DNA of 64,000 nucleotides from Diplonema japonicum (taxonomy: Eukaryota > Euglenozoa > Diplonemea > Diplonemida > Diplonemidae): the NCBI GenBank assembly GCA_964019335.1, contig OZ025697.1, forward strand, positions 124,001 through 188,000, in the 5' to 3' direction. Below the pieces are notes generated by a model. That model did no database searches, was not told the DNA's origin, and saw nothing but the letters and a program-made list of their open reading frames with translations. Positions 10,886-23,183 of the stretch are shown here, one piece after another; positions within the stretch are counted from its first letter, which is position 1, and each line of letters opens with the position of its first letter. The translations under genes and the position numbers were made by a program.

Positions 10886-13508
10886 TGAAATTTTTGACAC
10901 GGGATACCTCAAGTTTCTTCTCGGTGTCCTGTCGTTCCGCTTCAGACTTTTCAAGCTTCTCTTTCATATCTGCTGTCTCTGCTTTTGCGGCATCACACTC
11001 GCTCTGGGCACCTTCCGCCTTCTCGCTGGCATTTGCTAGCTTTTTGTTTGCATCCTCCAGTTGTGAGATTTCAGTGTTCTTCTCGTTCAATAAATTGCTG
11101 GATGCCTCGGCAGCTTCGTCCAACTGTTGTTGTGCTGATGCGAGCTTCCCCTCTAGTTCCGTCACCTGCGCCTTGCGGTCCTCCTCAAGTGCTGCGACTT
11201 TTTCTTGAAGCTCCCCAACGTCGTTCTTCAGCCCCTCTTCTGTCAAAGCTGCTTCTTCAAGCTGCTGTGCTTTTGACGTGCGCTCTTCCTCGACTGCCTC
11301 TTTTTGTTCCTTCAGTGTCTTGATGTCAGACTCCGTCCCTGAGCATTGTTCCTTCAGCTGCTCGATCTCGGTTTCAAGTTCCCCAATCTTCCCATTGAGC
11401 TGCTGTTCCATAGTATCTTTTTCGTTATTCAGTGCAGACAGCTCTGCCTTGCCTTCGTCTGCTGAGCTTGCCATGGCTTCTGCTTGCTGTGCGGAGGAGT
11501 CGGTTAGCTCGGCTATCTTGCCGTCCAGTTCAGACATTTGGCTGCTTTGTTCCCGTGTTTTTGCTTCAAGCTCAGATATCTGATCTTCTTGTTCCTTGGC
11601 CTTCGTGCCCAGGGCTTCGTTTGCTTCTTTGAGTTCGGATATTTGGCTGCTTTGTTCCTCCACCTTGGACGCGTGTGTCTCATTGGTCCCAGTCAGCTCG
11701 GCTACCTTCTCCTCTAGTTCCCTGGACTTACTCTCGAGCTCCGACACCTGACTGTCCTGCTCGGTAGCCTTCGTTTTCATAACTTCCGTCAGTTCAGATA
11801 TCTTATCGTCCTGTTCCTTAACTTTAGCCTCTGCAGCTTCCTTTGCTTCAGTCAGCTCGGATATCCGGTTTTGCTGTTCCTTGGCTGCCGCCTCCGCGGC
11901 CTCCTTGGATGTTGTAAGTTCGGATATTTGGGTGTTTTGTTTCTCCGATGCTGCTTCAAGCGCTTCCTTAGCTTCTGTCAGTTCAGAAATCCTGGCGCCT
12001 TGCTCGCTTGCTGTGGCTCCGATGTCTTCGGTCATCTGAGAAATCTTGTCCTCCTGCGCCTTGACCTTCGCCTCTGCGGCTTCCTTGGCTGAAGAGAGTT
12101 CAGATATCTGGCTGTTTTGCTCCTCGGTCTTGGACTCGAGTGTTTCCTTGGCTTGTGCCAGCTCAGATATCTTGTTCTCATGCTCCTCTACTTGCGCCTT
12201 CATGGTTTCTTGTGCTTCTGTAAGTTCGGTCACTTGGTTGTTTTGCTCTTCTATTTTAGACTCGAGTGCTTCCTTGCTTTTGATTAGATCTGATATCTTT
12301 TCGCCTGCCTCAGCCGCGGCTGTCTCGGCAGCAGCTGCCTCCTTCTTATAATCATCATCACCCGCAGCCTTCTCGTCCTGCAGGGCAGCAAGGGTGCCCT
12401 CCAAACGTACGATAGTCGCCTCGAAGTCTTTCATCTTGTCCACCATTTCAGAGATCTCAGTGTCCTTCCCGTTCAATAAGCTGCTGGATGCCTCGGCAGC
12501 TTCGTCCAACTGTTGTTGTGCTGATGCGAGCTTCCCCTCTAGTTCCGTCACCTGCGCCTTGCGGTCCTCCTCAAGTGCTGTGACTTTTTCTTGAAGCTCC
12601 CCAACGTCGTTCTTCAGCCCCTCTTCTGTCAAAGCTGCTTCTTCAAGCTGCTGTGCTTTTGACGTGCGCTCTTCCTCGACTGCTTCCTTTTGTTCCTTCA
12701 GTGTCTTGATGTCAGACTCCGTCCCTGAGCATTGTTCCTTCAGCTGCTCGATCTCGGTTTCAAGTTCCCCAATCTTCCCATTGAGCTGCTGTTCCATAGT
12801 TTCTTTTTCGTTCTTGTGTTCGTCCGCCTGAGCCTCCAAGGCTGAGGTGAGCGATGCTAGTTTGCCGTTTTGCTCCGTGATGGTTTCCTGCTGTTGTTGT
12901 GAGGTTGCTTCCAGTGATTCAAGCTGCTGGGTGGTTTTCACACGTTGGGAGGCCCTGTCCTCGATGGTTTCGGCAAGCTTGTCCTCAATCTCTGTGAGCG
13001 CTTTTTCGAGTTCTTCTGATTGAGTGCGTTCTTCGTCCAGCTTCTGGTTGAGCGTCAGTATGGTTTCGTCACGGTTTGCAAGGTCTTGCTTCATAGAAGA
13101 GATGGCTTCGGAAAAGGTGTTGTCATATTCTGTTTCCTGTCTTTCTGTGTCGCCAAAGGTGAAGGTTGACATCTGTTTGTCAAGAGCGCTTGTGGGCGAT
13201 AGAACGGAAGATTCTGCTGGGTCTTCTCGTTCCTTAGAAACCCTCCTGTCGGTGTCGTTATCTGCGCTCTGTTTTTCCCCGATGATCTCGAGCAGTTTTG
13301 ACTCCAGGGAAATGCTTTTCGCCCTCTCCTTGTTCAAGTTGTCCTCCAACAGTTTGTGCATACCCTCGAATTTCTTCACTTGTTCCTTTGCTTCGGAAAG
13401 CTCTTTTTTCTGCTTCCCCAGCTTCGTGAAGTACGCCCCTTTCTCAGCCTCCACTTCTTGAAGCCTGCATTTCAGGGAGACTTGCTCCTCCGAGAGTTCG
13501 TTTGTCAT
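10091..13508 (-). CDS. Long coiled-coil protein with C-terminal discoidin-like domain
   Basis: 1091 residues from exons 10908..13508, 10228..10842 and 10091..10150. Residues ~1-930 are almost entirely heptad-like coiled coil rich in Glu, Lys, Gln, Ala and Ser, with many repeats of the form ISELTEAKEALEAK. The C-terminal ~150 residues are different: WLSVRSNFRHIRMRP, VHNVKLFDATGVNI and VVWRVEVRSSVEDGLQPLKL resemble the galactose-binding (F5/8C, discoidin) beta-sandwich. The terminal exon adds NGDFVKIPYKKEILHQVAL and a stop. No signal peptide, so probably cytosolic or cytoskeletal; discoidin-like folds in flagellar proteins are a possible parallel, not shown here. The intron at 10151..10227 is nearly all T in sense and the one at 10843..10907 nearly all A. 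The specific function is unknown. An internal 341-bp duplication is listed separately. Confidence 0.85.
11085..11425 (-). repeat. Intragenic direct duplication, copy 2 (3'-proximal in the gene)
   Basis: Nearly identical at DNA level to 12471-12811 with a constant offset of 1386 bp (462 codons). It encodes coiled coil including MEQQLNGKIGELETEIEQL, TLKEQKEAVEEERTSKAQ and ALEEDRKAQVTELEGKLAS. The first copy is 12471-12811. Only a handful of differences are visible (for example KVAAL versus KVTAL). Confidence 0.93.
12471..12811 (-). repeat. Intragenic direct duplication, copy 1
   Basis: Partner of 11085-11425. Flanking coiled-coil repeats are far more diverged than this pair, so the pair is either a recent segmental duplication or kept alike by gene conversion. 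Confidence 0.93.
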
Positions 13509-14520
13509 TTTTTTTCTTTTTTTTTTTTCCTTCTTCTTCCGCCCTCCCTTATTATCAGTTCCCCCCCCCCCTTCTTTTTTTTATATCAAGGGTAAAGAAA
13601 GTATAGGACAAAAGAAAAAAAAAACTCGGGGAAAATAAAAGAAAAACAAGAACGGGAGAAGAAAGTGGGGTTGTGGAGAATGAGTAGAGACAAAGTGTGG
13701 GGAAGGGGGGGGGCATAAATAAAAATGGTGGTAAAAAAGAAAAGAAAAAGACGGAGAGGTAGATTGGGGAGTGGGAGAAAAAGAAAAAAAAAAAAAAAAA
13801 AAAGGCAGGGGAGGAGGGGTGGGTTTGCAATAATACAAAATCTGGGCATATAAAAGAAAAACAGGGACGGGGGGATGTGGGGGTGAGGCATATAATCAAG
13901 GCACAAGTGCTTGGAGCCCTCTCTTGTCCCCCCCCACTCCTTACGCTCTTTTGTTTTTTTTCAAATTCATTTCACGACTCCCCTCTTTGAAAAGCACCTT
14001 CTTCCTTTTATTCTTTTACTTTTTTTTGACCCCCCTCATTTTTTTAATATTATTGTTGCACTGTAAAAGTGAAACAAACATAATAATAAAAAAAAACTAG
14101 GAGTGACGAAAACTAAAAATATTCACTACTACAAGTATTTTTTTTTTCTTTTTTTTTTTTTTTCTTCTTACTGTAAAAACCGACACAAGTTCGGACGGGT
14201 AAAAGGTCCGTTGAGGTCCGGAGAGCGGACAGTGTTTTATGGGTAAAGCCTTTCGGTAATTTTTCGCCTTAGCCAGTGTCTTTCTCAGTTTTAGGCTGGG
14301 AATGGTGGCAGCAAACAGTACAGATTCAGAGTGCGTTCTCATAGACCATCTCTAGCGTCCTGGGAAATGAACTTTATCGGTTTTTCAGTATTTCAAATTG
14401 ATCTCTCCACCCCCTCCCTCAAAAACAAAAGGAACGAGGGTTTAACCCTTTCATTTCTTTCTTTTTTTTTTTTTTTTTTTTTTCGCTGTCCATTCCCCCC
14501 GAAGAATGTGCACCACACAG

Positions 14521-14554
<34 letters not shown>

Positions 14555-15253
14555 AGAAAAAAAAAATTCCCATATTTTTTTTTTCCTTATTTCATCGGGT
14601 GGAAGGGAGAGGGAGAGAAAATGGGAAGAACTCATAATAAAGTTTATAAGTGTGTTGTTGTTGGTGTTGGTTTTTTTTTTTTTTTTTTTTTTGGCACGTA
14701 AAAAAAAAAAAAAAAAATAAGGAAAAAAAATACAGAAGAAGGGAAGGGAAGGGGAGGCGGAAAAAAAAAATAAAAAATGAAAAGAAGGGGAAGAGGGGGA
14801 GGGGGGAAAGGGCTCTCAGCATGAATGCTACAACTAAAGTAGAAGTGGGGGGGGAGATAAAAGAAGCTGGGATTCACAGAAGGGAAAGGAGGGGTACAAG
14901 CGATGATCTTTGTTATTTCTTTTCCGTGGGGGTTTTTGTTTTCTTTTTTTTTTTTTTTCATGCCCCGACCCCTCTTTCGGGAAAGGAAGGAAGGGGTAAA
15001 AAAAAAGAGAAAAAAAAAGAAAAAAAAGGGACCAAAAAAAAAAAATTTAGTACCTTTTTCTATACTACAACTTCCCTTTTTTTTTTCTAAAAAAAAAAAG
15101 TATAGAAGAAGAAATTAAAGAGAGAGAAAAAAAAAAGAAAGAAACATCAAAACCGCCCTCCCCTCAATTTTTTAAATTTCATTTCACACTCTCATATTGG
15201 CTTTTTCGCTTTTCAGAGGGCAAAGAGGGTAAGGTAACTAACGAGTAGAGACC

Positions 15254-15292
<39 letters not shown>

Positions 15293-15959
15293 CGGGATCA
15301 GGTAGTCATACGAGGGCAAGGAAGATATTGCCATCTGTTCTTTCATTGTTGTGTTTTTTTTTTTTTTTTTCTTTTTTATTTTCTTCGCTTTCCTTTAGTC
15401 TTCCTCCCCTCTTTCTATCAAGTAAGAATTCTTTTTTTTTCTGCCTTTTTCTTTTTTTGCGTAAACATCGGGCCGCGCCCACCCTGTCTTAAAGTCTTCT
15501 TTTTCTTCTTCTTTTTTTTATTTTTTAGAGAAAAAAAAAGTTTTTCCTTTTTCTTCATCGCTTAAAAATAAATTTTCTTTTTTTTTTTTATCCTTCTACT
15601 ATGTCCTCTCTCCCCCCTCCATTTTACGCAAAAAAAAAATCTCAAAAAAAAAAAAAAAAAAAAAAAAGAATGAGAAAGAGAGTGAGAATTCTACCTTATG
15701 TAAAACTGGGCAGACCTTCCTTTTATTTTAATACTTTTTTTTTCCCTTTTTTTAAAAACTTTTTTATTGACAACAAAAAAAGAGGGAGGGTGTTTGAGAG
15801 GAGGGGGGGAAAAAAAAAGGTAATGGGAGGGGGGGTGACATATCTTTGGGGGGTATAAAAAGTAAACAATGGGGGTGGGGGAACACAATGGGAATATGGG
15901 GAAAAAGAGAAAAAAAGCAAAAAAAAAAAAAAAACAACAAAAAAAAATCAAAAAAACTA
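13509..15959. other. 2.45 kb homopolymer-rich spacer
   Basis: Second of the long spacers. A, T, G and C runs fill most of it. A short stretch of normal complexity at about 14170-14420 includes a small GTCCG/CGGAC hairpin (around 14215-14229) and a minus-strand 60-codon ORF ending in poly-Lys (14097-14342). I see no homologue, start context or splice pattern that would support it as a gene. No RNA gene was recognised. Confidence 0.55.
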
Positions 15960-16045
15960 CTACTTTCTGAGGATCTGTTCGGGGGGGACGCCCTCCGAGT
16001 GAGATCCATCAAACCACCTAATGTTGTAGGTACCGTCAGGAGCCT

Positions 16046-16076
<31 letters not shown>

Positions 16077-19000
16077 CATCATACCTTGGACCAGATAGTA
16101 CCCTCGTAGTACTCGCCATCGATGTACTGAGCCTTGATAACTTCGTCAGGTGTGAATTCCTTTTTTTTTTTTTTTTTTTTTTTTTTATAAATTTTTTCTC
16201 CCCTCCCCCCGTGCATACCACCACCTCGCCACCCTCTGCGTAGCTAGTCGGCTCGTAACTGGAGTAGTACTCCTCCGACCCAGCAGAAGTGTAGTTGTAG
16301 TCGTTGTATGACGTGTACTCCCCGTCCTTCTGCGGTCCGCCCTGGGAAGGCCCAGCTTGGCGGCCTGCGCTCTGCTGGTTGCTCTCATATGTCTGCATCT
16401 GGGAACCTTCATAGACCTCTTTCTTCTGCTCCTCCTCCTTGTCCTTCTTGTCCCTGCAGCAGCACCACAGAAGCAGGATCAAGCAAAGCAACAACAGGAA
16501 TGCACCCAGACCGATCAGAAGCCACACCCACCAATCCCAGCTGTCGTCGTCATCGCTGTCTGGCGAGGGGGTCGTAGTCACGGTAACAACATCCGTCAGC
16601 ACAGAGTTCACACCAATGGGCTCAAAGGTCCCTGTCTTCAGCTGGCAAGTCGATGTTGTAGAGCATGACGTGATGTCTGTGTTCAGTGTGTTGGTGGCTG
16701 TCGTCTGCTGTGCGGTCTTCGTGGCGGACCCTGGCGCGGCACCTGTCTCGAGGTCGAAGTCCACAATGACCTGGTCGCTGGTAACAGCCTGCATGAGCTC
16801 TGCCAATCTCGAGGTGGTGATGCTGTCCCCAGCCGCGCACCCAATGGCAAGCCTCCCAGCGGTGTCGGCAGGGCACACATCGTTCGTGCACCTGCTCCTC
16901 TGGCACACCCACTTCACGCTGATGGTCGTAAGGCCTGAGATGACATTGCGCAGGATGTTCATGACAGTGGTGATGAATGCGCTCTTAGAGAACAGAGCAA
17001 CAGATGTCGTGCTCTTGAGGTACATACGCATCCACCTCTGGTTACCGGCAGGAGTGGGGGGCGTCGGCCCACCAGCCAACAGCCCGGTCACCGTGAATGT
17101 GAAAGAAGTAGAAGCGCCTTGGCTGTCGGTGGCAGTGCATGTAACGTCCGACACGCCGACGTTGTTGATCGCGAAGTTCAACTGCCCGCCTGCTGTCATG
17201 GTAGGGTTCGTGGAGAAGATGTTGGCACCAGATGTCCCGCAGACAACGGAAGTGATGGTCTGCGTGGTCTCGCCAGTGCCCGGGTGCATGTTAGTGATGT
17301 ACAGCTGGCTGAACGACGAAACTGCCCCCACCGCGGAGATGGTCACATCAAGGTTGTTGCATCGGTTGGCGCCAGTGATGATGTTGCCGTTGGGGCAGCT
17401 CCTGAAGTTGCAAACACCGTCGCAAGGGGCCCTGTTCGAGGCAGAGGCGCAGCTGCCAGTGCAGACGAAACCGTTGCAAGCAAAGTTACCGCTGAACCCA
17501 GTGACACACTGGCATGTGTTGCCGTTCTGCACGGTGTTGGCGTATTGTGCGCACGAGTTAGAAGTAGAGCAGCTGCCAGTGCAAACGAAACCGTTGCAAG
17601 CAAGGTTGCCGCTGAACCCAGTGATACACTGGCATGTGTTGCCGTTCTGCACGGTGTTGGGGTACTGCGCGCACGAAGAAGCGCAGCTACCAGTGCAGAC
17701 GAAGCCATTGCAGACAAGGTTACCGCTGAATCCTGTGGCGCACTGGCATGTGTTGCCATTCTGCACACTGTTGGGGTACGTGACGCACGAAGTAGGAGTT
17801 GTAGTGCAGGAACCAGTGCAAACGAAGGAGTTGGTGTTACAGGCGAAGTTGCCACTGAACCCAGCGGCGCACTGGCAAGTGTTGCCACTCTGCACAGTGT
17901 TAGGGTATGCTGCACATGAGGTAGCGGTGCAGGAGCCAGTGCAAACGAAGCCATTGCAGACTAAGTTACCGCTGAACCCTGTTGTGCACTGGCAAGTGTT
18001 GCCGTTCTGCACGGTGTTGGGGTACTGCGTGCACCCGCCAGTGGTAGAAGTGCAAGTGTGCGTCCATGCTTGCCTCGAAGAGTCCCACTGAGGAGTACTA
18101 GGGTTGCTTACGAAACCAGCATTGCAAGGACACCCGGTACCAGAAGCGCCAGTGGGGCACTGGGCAAGCGAACAGGTGTGCGTCCACCTGGTACCGGTCA
18201 GCCAGTTGGGGGTTCCAGCGTATCCAGTGTCACAGACACAGTTTGGTGCCTGAGAGTTGGTAGGGCACGCCTGAAGGTCGCACGTGTGCGTCCAAGCAGT
18301 GCCACTCCAAACGGCAAGACCAGCGTACCCGGTGTTACAAATGCAGGAACCCGAGATGCCGTTAGTGTTGGCCGGACACGTAGCGGCAGTGCACGTACCA
18401 GCCCAGCCGCTACCTTGCCAAACAACGCTGCCGGTGAACCCGTTCAAACAGGTACACACACCAGCGGGGCCAGCTCCAGTCGGGCAAGGCACACCAGTGC
18501 ACCCAGTGGCGGTGAAAGACCCGCCGTTAACCGGACAATCAACCGCAGGGGTTCCGGAGGTTGTGAAGCCCTGCGCGCAAGTAACCGCACCGCAGCCTGC
18601 AATAGTAGTGCACGTGTTGCCACCAGCGAGGATGTACCCCGAAAGGGAGTTGCCCGGGGCCAAGCATGTGGTGATCTGACACTGATGGGTCCACGTGCCC
18701 GTGGTGTTGTCAAAGTTGGGGGTACCAGAGAAGCCAGGCAAGCAGTTGCAAGTGGCCGGGTCAGCGTTCGCGGGGCAGGCGGCAGGTGTGCAGGTGTGGG
18801 TCCATGCACCAAGGTTGTTACTGCCACCAGTGGGGTCCCAGACGGGAGTGCCACTGTTTCCAACGTTGCAGACGCACGAACCCACGGGCTGGGAGTTCGT
18901 GGGGCAAGGCACGGCCGCGCAAACGTGGATCCAGTGTGTCCCATTCCAGTTGGGGGTACCAGTGTAACCAACGTTGCACGGGCAGTTTGTACCGTTGGCA

Positions 19001-22000
19001 CCAGCAGGGCAGCTAGCAGCTGTATGAGTTTTACTTTTATACAAATTGACATACGTGCGCAGCCGGTAAAGGTGAACTGGCCACCCGACGTGAAGCAGGT
19101 GATGGCGGGTGTGCCAGTGTAACCAGTAGCGCAGGTGATGGATCCGCATGTGGTGGCGGTGGTGCATGTAGGGGCCTGGATGTCGTAGCCAACGAAGTTG
19201 TTCAATGGGGCCTGGCACGTGTTGGCTGTGTGATGTGAATTGACGTGTATTTACAAGCAACATACGAACACAGCCCGCTGCGTTGAATGCGTTGCCAGGA
19301 GACTGGCATGCGATGATGGGCGACGACCCGGTGAAGCCAGCAGCACAAGTAACTGCCCCACAGGCTGACGCAACAGTGCACGTGGGAGTTGCCACGCTGT
19401 ACCCTAGGAGAGGAGTGGACTGGGGGCTCAGGCAGACATTCTCAGAGCAGCCCGTTCCTTGGAAGGCACCGTTGTGTACAGCACAGATCAGGGCAGGGGT
19501 GTTCGAGCCGGCATTGTACCCAGCTGCGCAAGACACGGTGCCGCATGTGGTCCTAGTGTTGCACGCTGCGCCACCTGCTGTAGTGTAGCCGTTGAGGTTC
19601 CCAACGCCAGTGCAGTTGTTCTCAACGCATCCCGAAGCAGTAAAGGTACCGCCCTCAACCAAGCACTTCAGCTCGGGGAAGGGGTCGTCATGGAAACCCG
19701 AGGCACAAGTGATGGTCCCACACGCAGTCTCGGAGTTGCAGCCAGCAGCCCTGCCCGGAATGGTGTACCACGGGAAGTCGTTAGCGGTAAGTGCATTGCA
19801 TGTGTTCTCTGTTGTTACATTGATAAGTCATAAGGCAGCATACCAATGCAGCACGTGGCGTGGTTGCAAACACCGTTGCAGGTAGTGGCGAGAGGGTTTC
19901 TCCTAGACCCAGGAACGCAGTTGAAGTTGATGCAGTCAGTGGCGTCACAGCACGTGGCGGCATCACAGTTCGCGGGGCTGCTACCGTTGCAGGAAAGGCT
20001 TTCGGGGAGCAGCTTCAGCTGGTAACCGGGTTGCGAGCAAGTAGTGAAGCCTGTATTGTCACACGAAGCGTCACAGCAGGTAGTGATGTCGCACGAAGAA
20101 GCGAGGTTGGTGGAGCAGCGGATGGCACCAATGTTTGTCTTCTCGTTGAGACCCATGGCAGTGCACCCGGTGAAGGAGTTGCAAGTAGCTGTGTTTGTTG
20201 TGTTATTTGAAATGCGACAACATACCGTCACAGCAGATATCGGCCGTGCAGTCAACAGACGCGGTGCCAGAGGTACCAGTGCAGAAGATGGCCTCAGGAC
20301 TGGGCTTTCTCAGCAAGCCGGCCTGTCCAGAGCAGGCAGTAAACAAGGGGTTGTCACAGGTCGCCCTGCATGTGTGGCTCCATGTCCTGGTAGTCGTGTC
20401 CCAGACAGGGCCACCACCGCCAACCACACCGTAACCAGTGTCACAGTTGCAAACACCGTCACCACTAGCGAAAGTGGGGCAAGCTACAAGGTTGCAACCA
20501 GTCAGCGAAAACATGCCACCAGCGTTGTTGCAAATGATCGAGGGTGTCCCGGTGTACCCCTGCGAGCAAGTGACTGTGCCGCACGACGTCACAGTGGTGC
20601 AAGTGTTACCGCCAGAGAATTGATACTCAGGGCGACTGGTACCCGGAGCAGTACACACCAAATCATCACAGCACTCAGTCTGCTGGCACTGGGGACAAGT
20701 AGTCATGTCACAGCCAGCGGGTCCAGTGCAGTTAACCGCCGCGGGGGTTGCAACCAGAGCAGTACCGGCAGCGCAGCCAGAGAAGAAAGTGTTAGCGCAG
20801 TGGGGAATACAAACATGGGTCCATGTAAGTGAGGCTGCGACCCAGACAGGGGTACCAGTCCACCCGACGTTGCAAGTGCACGAACCGACGCCAGCCGCGT
20901 CTGCAGGGCAGGGCACTACGTCGCAGCACTGAGCGTCGGTGCAGACACCGCCAGTGCAAGTAACGGCACCTGGAGTTGTGAGAGGAGAGTACCCAACACC
21001 ACAAGTGTGGGTGGTGCATGTAGCAGTGCAAGTGATACCACCAGTGGGGGAGTCCCCGTCGTTAGCGTTCGATGCGCAGGTCAGGGTGCCGGCGGAACCA
21101 GAATAGCCAGTATCGCACTGCAAGCTGCAAGTGGGGTTCGTGGTGGAAGTGAGTTGACCGTTGTTGACACATGGAGTGCCCATCCCGCCAATCACACCAG
21201 TGGGGAACGCGTAGGCCGCACACTGGTTCTCAGTGCAGGTGATGGTACCGGTGGGTGCCGCACCGTTGGTGATGCCAGTACCACAAACGATCGTGGCAGC
21301 AGTTCCACTGTACCCAGGAGCACACTGCACACCGCACGAGGGGGAGGTGATCGGGGCCAAAACAATGCCAGTAGTGCAAGGGGTACCGCTCGTCCCGCCA
21401 ACAACACCTGTTGGCAGGGTGTAGGCCGCACACTGCTTCTCTACACACGTCACACCAGGGCCTGACAGGATACCGGTGTTGGAGCACTGCAGTTGACCGG
21501 TTGCGGTAACGTAGCCAGCCGCGCAGTCAATGTTGCAGGCGGTGTCAACAACGGCGCTCAACACAATGCCATCAGTGCACGCGTCAGTAGTACCACCAAC
21601 CTGGCCGGTAGTGAAAGCGTAGGCAGTGCATGTGATTTCGGTACAAGTGTGAGTCCAGGAAGTAGCACCCCACTGAGGAGTACCAGTAAAACCAGTGTCG
21701 CAGTTGCAGACGCCGACACCGTTGGAGTTAGCGGGGCACGGGGCAGCGGTAGGGCAGCACACCATGTTGTTTCCCATATCCATAGCAGTGCACTGGGGCA
21801 TAGCAACAGCATCCACAGCTGTGCACATAGTGGCGGCAGGGTTGGCACCCTTGTTGTACCTGTAATGTTTTGTTATACTAAATTACAACCCACATACCCG
21901 TCGGGGCAGGTGTAGATGTCACAGGTAGAAGGCCCGATGCACGGGTTGGTAAGCACCCACTGGCCAACATCACCCATCTGAGTGCAAGTCAAAGTGGGGG

Positions 22001-23112
22001 CGCCAGCCATGTTCGCGGTGAACCCGTCGGTGTTGCAGGTCAGGGTACAGGCAGTCTTCTTCACGTCATCACACATGGACAGCCCGCCCATCGGGTCGTT
22101 AATGCCGTTAGCCACGTGGTCGAAGGCACCACTGCAAGTCACAATGTTGCAAGTCAGCGAAGTGGTGGACGCAGTTCCTGCTGTGGCAGCGACGGCGCAT
22201 CCCAGAACACCAGTGCCACTCACATAGCCGTTGGCGGTGTCACACTGCAGGTTGCAGGTAGGGTTTGAAATAGGTCCCAGGATAACCATGTCGGTGCAGC
22301 CCAGCACGCTGCCTGCATCAGCTCCAGCGATGATACCGGTGGTCGGGGAATTCAGGGCGAAAGCGGCACAGAAGTTCTCGGTACACTGACCTGCGGTGGG
22401 GCCGGGGAGGGCAGCACCCGTGGCGCAGGTCGCTAAACCAAGACCTGCCGTGCAGGTGTAACCATTGTCCTGGATCCAAGTGCAGGTGCCGCCGTCAGCA
22501 ACGGTGCCTCCCTCCGTGCACCCAGGGGCCAGAGACGCGCCAGTGACAGTGTTGATCGCGCAATCGGCTGTGGGGGGATATTGCATTATTTTGTGTAATG
22601 TGACATACGAACGCAAGTAACAGCAGGGGCAAACGTGCCACCAACACCGCAAGTGGTGTCGCAAGTACCTCCGCCACAGCTGTGAGCAGCAACGCAAGCG
22701 ACAGTGACGACATCCTCAGTCCTACCGTTTATGGCTGTGGGCATGGCGTTTGCCACCATCAACGCAGTGCACGAAACGCCGATGAAGGAAGGGGTACTCC
22801 AGGTCGTACCAGTGCAGGTGGCTACGTCGGAGCCAGCCGACGATGCCTCGTACCCAGCCTTCGTGAAGACACAGGTTTCAGTGGTCGCAACTGTACCACC
22901 CGCAGCACAGTTGGCCACCGTGGTGCTCGCCGCATCAACCATCATGACAGCACCCGTAATAATATTTCTATTTATTATGTTCATCAAAACAAGAAAATGA
23001 CATACTGCCCAATGTACGTGTTCGACCTCAAGGTCAACCGCAAGACATCAAATGAGCATTGCGCACTAACATGCGTCACTAGCAACAGCGTGAGTGCCGC
23101 TGTTCGGAACAT
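15960..23112 (-). CDS. Giant Cys-rich modular surface protein with Tudor-like cytoplasmic tail
   Basis: 2262 residues from ten exons: 23006..23112, 22609..22967, 21898..22567, 20226..21859, 19844..20188, 19266..19808, 19055..19225, 16219..19019, 16085..16159 and 15960..16043. The first exon supplies a clean signal peptide (MFRTAALTLLLVTHVSA). The ectodomain is a string of 40-60 residue Cys-rich modules: GCTEGG-type, CNCDTGFTGTP..W..WTHTC-type, and five EGF-like copies of YPNTVQNGNTCQC. An HYR/Ig-like segment (SVVCGTSGANIF..VTCTATDSQGAS) and a membrane-proximal SEA-like segment follow. The membrane helix (WVWLLIGLGAFLLLLCLIL) is near residue 2110. The tail is rich in Tyr, Ser, Gln and Gly and ends in EFTPDEVIKAQYIDGEYYEG..DGTYNIRWFDGSHSEGVP, which looks like a Tudor/agenet barrel. 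Probably an adhesion or recognition receptor; the ligand is unknown. Confidence 0.87.
17440..18045 (-). repeat. Five tandem EGF-like repeats in the giant surface protein
   Basis: Five consecutive ~120-bp units, each encoding a variant of YPNTVQNGNTCQC, GFSGNLVCNGFVCTGSC. The DNA is highly similar between units, so this is recent tandem expansion within one exon (16219..19019). Each unit carries an even Cys count compatible with EGF-like disulphides. Confidence 0.9.
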
Positions 23113-23183
23113 TTTTTTTGCTAGTCTCTTCCTTTTTTTGGGGGTAGGTTTTTTGAGCGGGAAAAAAAAAAAAAAAAAAAAGT

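Noticed and set aside
14097-14342. 81-codon minus-strand ORF
   Set aside because: Ends in poly-Lys from an A/T run, with no family match, conserved start context or splice pattern.
9630-15120. Poly-Lys, poly-Phe and Arg/Lys/Glu ORFs on both strands
   Set aside because: Products of homopolymer and two-base runs.
16439-18091. 550-codon plus-strand ORF
   Set aside because: Shadow of the Cys-rich repeats; its repeated QTKPLQ-type words are the reverse complement of EGF-like units.
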